Of a stretch of DNA of 64,000 nucleotides, positions 8,460-15,930 are shown piece after piece. How positions within the stretch are numbered: position 1 is the stretch's first letter; every line of letters begins with the position of its first letter. Location: the NCBI RefSeq assembly GCF_009831215.1, contig NZ_WUTW01000004.1:62001-126000 (forward strand), written 5' to 3'. The stretch is from Actinomadura rayongensis (GTDB lineage Bacteria; Actinomycetota; Actinomycetes; Streptosporangiales; Streptosporangiaceae). The position numbers and the translations under genes were made by a program. The notes below the pieces were generated by a model that searched no databases, was not told the origin of the DNA, and worked only from the letters and a program-made list of their open reading frames with translations.

Positions 8460-10001
8460 TTATCTAGCGGACGTACCCGGAATCAGAGGGATTCGCACCT
8501 CGTCCTCGACCGGAGGACGCCGTTCGTGATCGGCGCAGCCCGTCACGCCGAAACAGCGAATGCGCAGCTCACCGGCCGTGACGTCGAGCCGCAGGACGCT
8601 CTTGAAGAACGGCGGCGAGTCCCAGTCGGCGAGTTCCGAGCGGAACCACTGCGGCACCTTGCGCACCGGCAGCCGCAGGAACCGCGACCGGCGCCGTCCG
8701 CCGCGCGGCACGCCGAGCGCCACCGCGACGAACCGGGCGCGCAGCGACGGCGGCACGTCGTCGTAACCGCGTCCGGGCCGGATGCCGAGCCGGTGCCGGA
8801 CGGCGGCGGTCGCCTCGCGCGGGGACAGCTCGAACAGGCCGGGCATCCGCGTCCACTGGCCGTACAGCTTGGAGTAGCGCGACAGGGAGTCGCCGCGCAG
8901 CGGGTAGCAGCGGAAGTCGTCCTCGGCGACGGTCCTGGTGCGGCGGATGACGTGGGTGGCGTGCATGAACGCGCCGCCGCCGCCCGCGACGACGTACTGG
9001 ATCGTCCGGTCGCCGACCTTCACCGGGTAGCGCTGGTAGTTGTGGATGTCGCCGCCGATCGCGGCGACGTAGTTGCAGGCCGGGTCGCGGACGATCGCGT
9101 CGACCGTCCCGCCGCCCTCGATCGGCCCGGGACGGTGCCGGTCGTCCACCACCAGCGGCTTGCCGGTGACCAGCAGCTTCGGCTTCGGCCCCGCCGACAC
9201 GCCCCGCAGCCACGCGCCCTGGTCGCGGTCCAGCGACCCGTCGATGCCGGTGTCGATGCCGACGATCCGCAGGTGCGGCGTGTCGATCGCCCAGTACGGA
9301 CCGGGCTGGACCGACCGCTGCGCCGACGACCCCCGGTAGGCGTCGCGGGCCGCGTCCAGGACGCCCTCGTCGGTCTCCCCCGCCGCGCGCCACAGCAGCC
9401 GCGCGGCCCCGGCCAGCGGCCCGCCGAACGCCGGCCGCGCGTGCCCGCCGCCCGGTTCGTCGCGCAGGTCGCAGAAGACCCGGACGAACCCGCGCAGCCC
9501 GTCGTACCAGTCGTGGTTGCCGGGCACCGCGTAGATCGGGCCCGGGTAACCGCAGTAGGGACGGAAGAACTTCTCCGGGTAGTCGGCGGAGTCGCCGGTC
9601 GGATAGATGACGTCGCTCGCGATGACGAGGAAGTCGGTGCCCGCGCCGATCCGCTCCAGCGCCGGGACGACCGCGTACTGCGACCGGTCGCCCTCCCCGG
9701 TGTCGCCCATGAGGACGAAGGAGAACTCCTCGGCCGTCCGCTGGAGCGTGAACGCCGCCGGGGTGCCGCGCTCGGCGAGGGCCGCGACCCACGCGCGGCG
9801 GATCTCGTTCGACGGGTCGCCGAACAGCCGGGCGACGACGTCGTTGCGCGACCGCCACAGCGTGGACGGCCGGTACCAGAACAGGCGCCGCGTGCGGGGC
9901 GGGACGAGCGCCTCGAACGAGCCCAGCGCCGCGCACGTCCAGCCCGCGCCGGCCTCGGACGTCCGCGAGTTGCCCGACGCGGGCTCGGGCTGGGCCGCCA
10001 C
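8460..10001 (-). CDS. Calcineurin-like metallophosphoesterase
   Basis: The 513-residue protein has the five metallophosphoesterase blocks: GDTGEGD (Asp100), ASDVIYPTG (Asp130), GNHDWYD (Asn162-His163-Asp164), a histidine in GGDIHNYQRY, and downstream GGGGAFMHATH. It should hydrolyse a phosphomono- or diester with a two-metal centre; the substrate is unknown. No signal peptide is seen. The GTG at 10001 is preferred to one at 10082 because GGAGG lies 10 nt upstream of it, and the extra 27 residues read like translated non-coding sequence. Length exceeds the catalytic core by about 200 residues, with a basic C-terminal portion. Confidence 0.87.
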   Translation of the reverse strand: MAAQPEPASGNSRTSEAGAGWTCAALGSFEALVPPRTRRLFWYRPSTLWRSRNDVVARLFGDPSNEIRRAWVAALAERGTPAAFTLQRTAEEFSFVLMGDTGEGDRSQYAVVPALERIGAGTDFLVIASDVIYPTGDSADYPEKFFRPYCGYPGPIYAVPGNHDWYDGLRGFVRVFCDLRDEPGGGHARPAFGGPLAGAARLLWRAAGETDEGVLDAARDAYRGSSAQRSVQPGPYWAIDTPHLRIVGIDTGIDGSLDRDQGAWLRGVSAGPKPKLLVTGKPLVVDDRHRPGPIEGGGTVDAIVRDPACNYVAAIGGDIHNYQRYPVKVGDRTIQYVVAGGGGAFMHATHVIRRTRTVAEDDFRCYPLRGDSLSRYSKLYGQWTRMPGLFELSPREATAAVRHRLGIRPGRGYDDVPPSLRARFVAVALGVPRGGRRRSRFLRLPVRKVPQWFRSELADWDSPPFFKSVLRLDVTAGELRIRCFGVTGCADHERRPPVEDEVRIPLIPGTSAR

Positions 10002-10175
10002 GGCGGATCGTCCTCCGAGAGGTGCGGAACGGCCGCCCGCAGGAACGAGCGGGCGGTACCCGGACAGGCCGGGCACCGCCACTGTATTTCAAAAGCCCCG
10101 GCCTGCGGGGCTCGCCTAGCGGCTCGCCCCGCAACCGTGACTTGGGCGAGTGCTGCATCGCTTCGCGATCTTCCC

Positions 10176-10213
10176 GCCCGTGGGGACTCGCCTTCGGCGT
10201 CGTCCCCACGGGC
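10176..10213 (-). terminator. Strong hairpin downstream of the acetate symporter gene
   Basis: A 12-bp stem (GCCCGTGGGGAC and its complement) encloses a loop that itself folds as CGCC-TTC-GGCG. It lies about 50 bp after the symporter stop at 10262 and before the metallophosphoesterase gene, separating the two units. Confidence 0.7.
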
Positions 10214-10261
10214 GCTCAGTTAACGCACTCGCGCGACGGCTGAGGCGGCTTGCCATGAGCC

Positions 10262-11908
10262 TCAGTGCGCTCCCTTTCCGGTGAGGGCGCGGACCTCCAG
10301 TTCGGCGAAGCGCTCGTCGGTGCGGGCGCGGGACAGGACCGTGCCGAGGTAGGCGCACAGGAACCCGACCGGGATGGAGATCAGGCCGGGGTTCTGGAGC
10401 GGGAACGGCGCGACGGTGTCGGCGCTGAACAGGGCGTCGGGATTGCCCTTCGGCAGCGTGTCGGACGCGCCGCCCCAGCAGATCGGGCTGAGCAGGACGA
10501 GCCCGACCGCCGCGACGAGCCCGCCGTAGATCCCGGCGACCGCGCCGCTCGTGTTGAACCGCCGCCAGAACAGCGAGAACAGCAGCGTCGGCAGGTTGGC
10601 CGACGCGGCGACCGCGAACGCCAGCGCGACGAGGAACGCCACGTTCAGCCCGCGCGCGAAGATCGACAGCACGATCGCGACCGCGCCGATGACGAGCGCC
10701 GACAGCCGCGCGACGCGGACCTCGTCGCGTTCGGTGCTCGTCCCGCGGCGCAGGACGCTCGCGAAGATGTCGTGCGCGAACGACGAGGACGACGCGAGCG
10801 TCAGCCCGGCGACGACCGCGAGGATCGTCGCGAACGCCACCGCCGCGATGACCGCGAGGAACACCGCGCCGCCGGTGGTGCCCGCGCCGCCGCCGAGGTG
10901 CTCGGCGAGCTGCGGCGCGGCCGTGTTGCCGCCCTTGTCCTGCGCGGCGATGGCCTTGCCGCCGACGAGCGCGGCGGCGCCGAACCCGATGACCAGCGTC
11001 ATCAGGTAGAACACGCCGATGATGCCGATCGCCCAGTTGACCGACGCACGTGCGGCGCGGGCGTCGGGGACGGTGTAGAAGCGGATGAGGATGTGCGGCA
11101 GCCCGGCGGTGCCGAGGACGAGCGCGAGCCCGAGCGACAGCAGGTCCAGCTTGGACCAGGCGTCGGTCGCGCCGTACTTCAGGCCGGGCTCCAGGAACGC
11201 GGCGCCCTTGCCGCTGCGGTCGGCCGCCGCGCCGAGCAGGTCGGACGGGTTGAACCCGTACTTGGCGAGCACCCAGACCGTCATGACGAGCGCGCCGCTC
11301 ATGAGCAGGACGGCCTTGACGATCTGGACCCAGGTCGTCCCCTTCATCCCGCCGACCGTCACATAGAAGATCATCAGCGCGCCGACCAGCACGATCGTCC
11401 AGACCTTCGCGGCCTCGCTGGACGTCCCGAGCAGCAACGAGACGAGCGCGCCCGCGCCGACCATCTGCGCGAGCAGATAGAAGATCGACACGACGATGGT
11501 GGAGATCCCGGCCGCCGCCCGGACGGGCCGCTGCCGCATCCGGAACGCCAGCACGTCCGCCATCGTGAACCGGCCGGAGTTGCGCAGCATCTCGGCGACG
11601 AGCAGCAGCGCGACGAGCCAGGCGACGAGGAACCCGATCGAGTAGAGGAACCCGTCGTAGCCGGACAGCGCGAACATGCCCGCGATGCCGAGGAACGACG
11701 CGGCGGACATGTAGTCGCCGCCGATGGCCAGGCCGTTCTGGAGCGGGGAGAAGGAGCGTCCGCCCGCGTAGTAGTCGGCGGCGGTCCGCGTCTGCCGGCT
11801 CGCGCGGATCGTGATGTAGAGGGTGATCGCGACGAACACCGCGAACAGCACGATCGAGATCGTCCGGTGCTCGTTCTCCGAGGCCGCGAGGACGTGGGGG
11901 GCGCTCAT
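10262..11908 (-). CDS. actP: Sodium:solute symporter, cation/acetate (ActP) type
   Basis: The 548-residue protein is an SSS-family symporter with about thirteen hydrophobic segments. It carries the ActP-like motif SFLGIAGMFALSGYDGF near residues 72-88 and GGDYMSAASF just before it. The ATG at 11908 overlaps the stop of the upstream DUF485 gene (ATGA), the classical yjcH-actP layout. It should import acetate or another short monocarboxylate with Na+. Substrate range in actinomycetes varies, so acetate is the family default rather than proven. A strong hairpin follows the gene. Confidence 0.92.
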   Translation of the reverse strand: MSAPHVLAASENEHRTISIVLFAVFVAITLYITIRASRQTRTAADYYAGGRSFSPLQNGLAIGGDYMSAASFLGIAGMFALSGYDGFLYSIGFLVAWLVALLLVAEMLRNSGRFTMADVLAFRMRQRPVRAAAGISTIVVSIFYLLAQMVGAGALVSLLLGTSSEAAKVWTIVLVGALMIFYVTVGGMKGTTWVQIVKAVLLMSGALVMTVWVLAKYGFNPSDLLGAAADRSGKGAAFLEPGLKYGATDAWSKLDLLSLGLALVLGTAGLPHILIRFYTVPDARAARASVNWAIGIIGVFYLMTLVIGFGAAALVGGKAIAAQDKGGNTAAPQLAEHLGGGAGTTGGAVFLAVIAAVAFATILAVVAGLTLASSSSFAHDIFASVLRRGTSTERDEVRVARLSALVIGAVAIVLSIFARGLNVAFLVALAFAVAASANLPTLLFSLFWRRFNTSGAVAGIYGGLVAAVGLVLLSPICWGGASDTLPKGNPDALFSADTVAPFPLQNPGLISIPVGFLCAYLGTVLSRARTDERFAELEVRALTGKGAH

Positions 11909-12252
11909 GACGCGTCCTCCGTCGCGCCGACGGCGGCGGCCAGTGGTTCGAGTCTGCGGCGCGCGTATCGCTCGTACGACCAAGCGATGAGGAACGTCGA
12001 GACGAATTGCAGCAGCCCGAAGACGAGCGCCACGTTGATGTTGCCCACGACCTTGGTGCCCATGAAGCCGCGCGCGTAGGCCGACAGCACGACGTACAGC
12101 AGGTACCAGACGAGGAACGCCGCCGTCATCGGCAGGACGAAGCGGCGGAACGCGGCGCGCAGCCGCGCGAACTCGGGGCTCTCGGCGAGGGAGAGGAACG
12201 CCGCTTGATCGGGAGCGGGCGGTGTTCCGGGCGAATCGGTTGTCACATGCAC
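11905..12252 (-). CDS. DUF485 small membrane subunit of the symporter operon
   Basis: The 115-residue product has the DUF485 layout: a soluble N-terminus, the motif SPEFARLRAAFRRFVLPMTA, and two membrane helices (TAAFLVWYLLYVVLSAYA and INVALVFGLLQFVSTFLIAW). In many bacteria it is encoded directly upstream of, and works with, ActP-type symporters; its precise role is unknown. A GTG at 12246 is an alternative start, because GGAGG is 5 nt from it but only 3 nt from the ATG at 12252. The stop overlaps the symporter start, so translation is coupled. Confidence 0.88.
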   Translation of the reverse strand: MHVTTDSPGTPPAPDQAAFLSLAESPEFARLRAAFRRFVLPMTAAFLVWYLLYVVLSAYARGFMGTKVVGNINVALVFGLLQFVSTFLIAWSYERYARRRLEPLAAAVGATEDAS

Positions 12253-12463
12253 CTCCGGCGTAGGTCGCCATCGGCGTCTACCCGGACGGGAAGTCGGTCA
12301 CACCGGGTGACGCCGTGCGGACCCTTCGGGTCCTAACGGCCCATCAGAGCAACAACCGGCGCGGTCCGTGGAGGGTGGGAGATGAGACCGAAGCGGGGAC
12401 GATGCCGAAACGAGACCCACGTCACACTGGATGCGCTCCGCGCGCGTGTCCCGGACGCGTTGA

Positions 12464-12492
12464 GGCGCGGCCTCCGCAGCGGAGGCCGCGCC
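12464..12492 (-). terminator. 13-bp perfect hairpin
   Basis: GGCGCGGCCTCCG and its exact complement are separated by the loop CAG. It lies just past the possible minus-strand short frame ending at 12530, and could terminate transcription coming from either side. Confidence 0.55.
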
Positions 12493-12529
12493 GGGATCCG
12501 CGCCGCTCGGCCGCGCCGGAGCGATCGGG

Positions 12530-12733
12530 TCAGCGTCCGCCGTCCGGCCGGCCCCGGTCCGCGGCCCGCGCGGGGAGCCGCCGGACGGGAACGGGCCCGG
12601 CCGCACGCGGCGGCCGGGCCCGGATGAGCGTGGCGGGCGCCGGCGCCACCCCCGTCGACACCGGCGCCACCACGGCGGGGTGGCCTGCGGGCATCATGAG
12701 TCCCCCCAGAACGGCGTGCGTGACGCCTCTCAT
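12530..12733 (-). CDS. Possible 67-residue protein of unknown function
   Basis: An ATG at 12733 follows GGAGG by 4-5 nt and opens a 67-codon frame starting MRGVTHAVLGGLMMPAGHP, with a weakly hydrophobic, Ala/Val/Pro-rich first half and an Arg/Pro-rich second half. No family is recognised. The frame is crossed by a strong hairpin at 12592-12622, which argues against efficient expression of the second half. A strong hairpin follows the stop. It may be a genuine small protein, a leader, or chance. Confidence 0.25.
   Translation of the reverse strand: MRGVTHAVLGGLMMPAGHPAVVAPVSTGVAPAPATLIRARPPRAAGPVPVRRLPARAADRGRPDGGR
12592..12622. repeat. 13-bp perfect inverted repeat
   Basis: CGGGCCCGGCCGC and its exact complement flank a 5-nt loop. 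It would be an efficient terminator-like hairpin in either direction. Confidence 0.5.
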
Positions 12734-12841
12734 GATGCCTCCAGCAGACGACCCGAAAGCCCCCAACCGGGACTTACCAGGAACGCTACCGAGGCCGTTG
12801 TCATGGGGGCGTAAACCGCCATGCCGGTGGCCGCCAAGCTT

Positions 12842-13708
12842 TCACGGCGCGAGGATCGTCAGGGCCCCGGGCAGCACGCGGACGGTGACGGGCAGCGTGC
12901 CGGGCAGTTCGCCGTCCGCGCCGTAGGGCAGCGCGCGAGCCGCCTCGATCCGCACCTCGCGGCCCCGCACGACGCGCACCTGCGGGCGGTGGACGTGGCT
13001 TCCGTCGGCCAGTTCGCGCATGACGGAGAAGAACATGGTCTTCGGGCCGTCGCCGACGATCACGACGTCGAGCAGGCCGTCGTCCACGCGGGCGTCGGGC
13101 GCGATGCGGCGGCCGAAGCCGTAGTAGCCGGAGTTGGCGGCGACGACGGTGTAGCCGCGCTCGCGGTACTCGACGCCGTCGACCGTGACGCGGTAGTCGG
13201 CGGGACGCCAGCCGAGCACGGCCCGCAGCGCGCCCGCGTAGTAGGACGCCGAGCCGCGCAGCAGCCGGGACCGGTTGGCGTGCCGGCCCGCGACGGCGTC
13301 CACGCCCGCGTAGACGCTGCCGAGCACCGGGACGCCGTCGGCCTCGATCGCGTCGACCGCGCGGGGCGCGCCGGTCAGCAGCAGCGGGGCGAGCGCGTCC
13401 GGCGCGGCCGGGATCCCGAGCTGGCGGGCGAAGTCGTTGCCGCGTCCGGCGGGGACGATCCCGAACACCGAGCCCGTCCCGGCGAGCGCGCCGCCGACCG
13501 CGCCCGCCATGCCGTCGCCGCCCGCCGCGAGCGCGACGCGTCCGGCGCCCGCCGCCGTCCGGGCCAGCTCGGCGGCGTGCGCGAGGCCGCGCGTGTGCTC
13601 GACGGCGACGTCGGCGCCCGCGTCGCGCAGCCGCCGGGCCAGCGGGTGGACGGCCGCCGCGCCGCCCGCCGCCGGGTTGACGACGACCGTGAAGCTCCGC
13701 GCGCCCAT
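12842..13708 (-). CDS. Diacylglycerol/sphingosine kinase-like lipid kinase
   Basis: The 288-residue protein is a DAGK-catalytic-domain lipid kinase. The nucleotide-binding NPAAGG lies at residues 10-15, GGDGMAG follows near residue 64, and GIVPAGRGNDFARQLG near residue 86. The C-terminal half carries the usual beta-rich lobe with GFGRRIAPDARVDDGLLDVVIV. It should phosphorylate a lipid hydroxyl, probably diacylglycerol or a related glycerolipid, at the membrane. The ATG at 13708 overlaps the stop of the upstream FAD-enzyme gene by one base. The neighbouring alkyl-DHAP-synthase-like and GlpD genes point to glycerolipid metabolism. Confidence 0.9.
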   Translation of the reverse strand: MGARSFTVVVNPAAGGAAAVHPLARRLRDAGADVAVEHTRGLAHAAELARTAAGAGRVALAAGGDGMAGAVGGALAGTGSVFGIVPAGRGNDFARQLGIPAAPDALAPLLLTGAPRAVDAIEADGVPVLGSVYAGVDAVAGRHANRSRLLRGSASYYAGALRAVLGWRPADYRVTVDGVEYRERGYTVVAANSGYYGFGRRIAPDARVDDGLLDVVIVGDGPKTMFFSVMRELADGSHVHRPQVRVVRGREVRIEAARALPYGADGELPGTLPVTVRVLPGALTILAP

Positions 13709-15309
13709 CACGCGTCCCCGGGGATCAGGATCCCGGGGTTGAGGATCCCGGACGGGTCCAGCGCCGCCTTCACGGCCCGCAGGACGTCCGCGCCGAGCGC
13801 GCCGATCTCGCGGCCGTACCCGGCGCGGTGGTCGGTGCCGACGCCGTGGTGGTGGGAGACCGTCCCGCCCGTCGCGACGATGGCGGCGGTGGCGGCGTCC
13901 TTGGCTTTCGCCCAGTGCGCGACGGGGTCGCCCTCCCCCTGTGCGGACACGACGGTGAAGTACAGCGATGCTCCGGTTTCGTACACGTGCGAAATGTGGC
14001 ACAGGACGAGCGGCGGGGTCCCGGACTCGGTGAGCGTGGTCGTCAGTGCGTCCCGGACGGCCGCGTACAGCGCGGGGATCCGGGACCAGAACGCGGCGGT
14101 CTCCAGCGTCTCGGCGAACGCCCCGGCGTCCAGCAGCGCGTCGCGCAGGTAGGGCGCGGCGAACCGGCCGCGCTCCCACTTCTCCCCCGGCTCGGCGCCG
14201 AGCGGTTCGCCGCCCGCCTCGGCCAACTGGGCGCGGGCTGCGGCGCGGGCGGTGGCGATCTCCGCGTCCGTGCCCTCAAAGCCGAGGACGGCGAGGCATC
14301 CGGCGGCGGCGTCCAGTGAGGCGCCGACCGCGGACGGGTCGGCGAGCCCGACGAGCGTCTCGGTCTCGTCCGACAGCCGCAGCACGGCGGGCCGGGGGCC
14401 GTCCTGGGCGAGGCGGCGCAGCGCGGCCGTGCCCGCCGCGAAGTCGGGGAACCGCCAGCCCTCGTAGGCCGTCCCGGCGGGCCGGGGCCGGATCCGCACG
14501 GTCACCGACGTGATGACCCCGAACGCGCCCTCCGAGCCGAGGACGAGCTGGCGCAGGTCCGGCCCGGCGGCCGAGCGCGGCGCGCGGCCGAGGTCGAGCG
14601 TCCCGGCGGGCGTGGCGACGGTGAGGCCGACGACCATCTCGTCGAACCGCCCGTACCCGGCGGACGCCTGGCCGCTGGACCGCGCCGCCGCGAACCCGCC
14701 GATCGTCGCCCACTCGTAGGACTGCGGGAAGTGGCCGAGCGTGTAGCCGCGCGCGTTCAGCAGCGCCTCGGCGGCGGGGGCGCGCAGACCCGGCTGGAGG
14801 ACGGCCGTGCGCGACTCCTCGTCCAGTTCCAGCAGCGCGTCCATGCGGCGCAGGTCCAGCGCGACGAACGGGCGGTCCCCGCGCGGGGCGAGGCCGCCGA
14901 CGACGGACGTCCCGCCGCCGAACGGCACCACGGCGACGTCCAGGTCGGCGCAGGCGCGCAGGACGTCCAGGACCTCGTCGTGCGCGCCGGGCAGCACGAC
15001 GGCGTCCGGCGCGGCGGCGGCGTCGCCCGCGCGCAGGCGCAGCAGGTCCGGCGTGGACTTGCCGCGCGTGTGCCGGACGCGGGCCTCGGCGTCGGTCCGG
15101 ACGTGCGGGACGCCCACCACCGCGACCAGCGCGGCGTAGGCGGCGTACTCCAGCCGGGACGCGGGCGGCGCGACGTCGGCGAGGTCGGCCGGGGGCGCGG
15201 CGGCGGGCCGGACGCCGAGCAGGTCGCGCAGCAGCCCGGCCGCCCCGTCCGGCAGCGGCGCGGCGGCGCCGGGATCGCCCCAGCCGCGCCACAGCATGTC
15301 CTGGGTCAT
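13708..15309 (-). CDS. FAD-linked oxidase of the alkyl-DHAP synthase family
   Basis: The 533-residue protein is a VAO/PCMH-fold flavoenzyme. The FAD-binding loop VVPFGGGTSVVGGL lies near residue 124, and the C-terminal half has CHISHVYETGASLYFTVV and the His-rich SHHHGVGTDH. These two blocks are characteristic of alkyldihydroxyacetone-phosphate synthase relatives rather than of lactate or glycolate oxidases. If it acts as in that family it would exchange the acyl chain of acyl-DHAP for an alkyl chain, making an ether-lipid precursor. The ATG at 15309 has AGGAAG nearby. It is divergent from the TetR gene, with 39 bp between the starts. Confidence 0.87.
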   Translation of the reverse strand: MTQDMLWRGWGDPGAAAPLPDGAAGLLRDLLGVRPAAAPPADLADVAPPASRLEYAAYAALVAVVGVPHVRTDAEARVRHTRGKSTPDLLRLRAGDAAAAPDAVVLPGAHDEVLDVLRACADLDVAVVPFGGGTSVVGGLAPRGDRPFVALDLRRMDALLELDEESRTAVLQPGLRAPAAEALLNARGYTLGHFPQSYEWATIGGFAAARSSGQASAGYGRFDEMVVGLTVATPAGTLDLGRAPRSAAGPDLRQLVLGSEGAFGVITSVTVRIRPRPAGTAYEGWRFPDFAAGTAALRRLAQDGPRPAVLRLSDETETLVGLADPSAVGASLDAAAGCLAVLGFEGTDAEIATARAAARAQLAEAGGEPLGAEPGEKWERGRFAAPYLRDALLDAGAFAETLETAAFWSRIPALYAAVRDALTTTLTESGTPPLVLCHISHVYETGASLYFTVVSAQGEGDPVAHWAKAKDAATAAIVATGGTVSHHHGVGTDHRAGYGREIGALGADVLRAVKAALDPSGILNPGILIPGDA

Positions 15310-15348
15310 CGTTCTTCCTGTCCGTCGGATGTGCTTACACTGTGACAC

Positions 15349-15930
15349 GTGACGTCGAATCGTAACAACAGGACGGACGAGGACGCCGTCCTCGACGCCG
15401 CGCGCGACTGCGTGCTGGCCGTCGGGGTCCGCCGCACGACCCTCACCGACATCGCGCGCCGCGCGGGCGTGTCGCGGATGACGCTGTACCGCCGCTGGCC
15501 GGACGTCCGGACGATCGTCGCCGACCTCATGACCCGCGAGTGGACGGCCATCCCGGTCGAAATGCCGACCGGGGGCGACGCCCGCATCCGGCTCGTGGAC
15601 GCCCTGGTGGACGGCGTGGCGGCCTTCCGCGCCCACCCGCTGCTGCGCAAGATCCTGGAGGTCGACCCCGAGCTGTTGCTCCCCTACGTCCTGGACCGGC
15701 TCGGCGCGACGCAGCGCCGGTTCCTGGAGCTGTTCGAGGACGCGATCCGCGCCGGGCACGCCGACGGGTCGATCCGCGCGGGCGACGCGGCGCGGCAGGC
15801 GCGGGCGCTGCTGCTCGTCGTGCAGTCGTTCGCGCTGTCGGGCCCGGCGGCGACGCGCGACGCCGACCTGCCCGCCGACGGCCTGGACGACGAGCTGCGC
15901 CGCGTCCTCGACGGAGCTCTGGCCCCGTGA
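15349..15930 (+). CDS. TetR-family transcriptional regulator
   Basis: The 193-residue protein has a TetR DNA-binding domain (residues 11-57) with the recognition segment ITLTDIARRAGVSRMTLYRRW-like, here TTLTDIARRAGVSRMTLYRR. The ligand domain ends in a Leu-rich helix. The GTG at 15349 lies 39 bp from the divergent FAD-oxidase start, and the stop overlaps the GlpD start (GTGA). This makes it the likely regulator of both neighbours. The inter-start sequence TTACACTGTGACAC is a plausible operator half-site region. The ligand is unknown, perhaps a glycerolipid intermediate. Confidence 0.92.
   Translation: MTSNRNNRTDEDAVLDAARDCVLAVGVRRTTLTDIARRAGVSRMTLYRRWPDVRTIVADLMTREWTAIPVEMPTGGDARIRLVDALVDGVAAFRAHPLLRKILEVDPELLLPYVLDRLGATQRRFLELFEDAIRAGHADGSIRAGDAARQARALLLVVQSFALSGPAATRDADLPADGLDDELRRVLDGALAP

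Larger units (their letters stand above)
12253..12841. other. 590-bp intergenic region with two strong hairpins
   Basis: No conserved gene is recognised here. The stretch holds the promoter region of the DUF485-symporter operon on its left, two long perfect hairpins (12464-12492 and 12592-12622), and one possible short reading frame on the minus strand (12530-12733). Confidence 0.5.

Noticed and set aside
10082..10260. GC-rich stem-loop region as a possible tRNA or other structured RNA gene
   Set aside because: No cloverleaf with a TTC loop and acceptor stem can be drawn; the hairpins fit a terminator.
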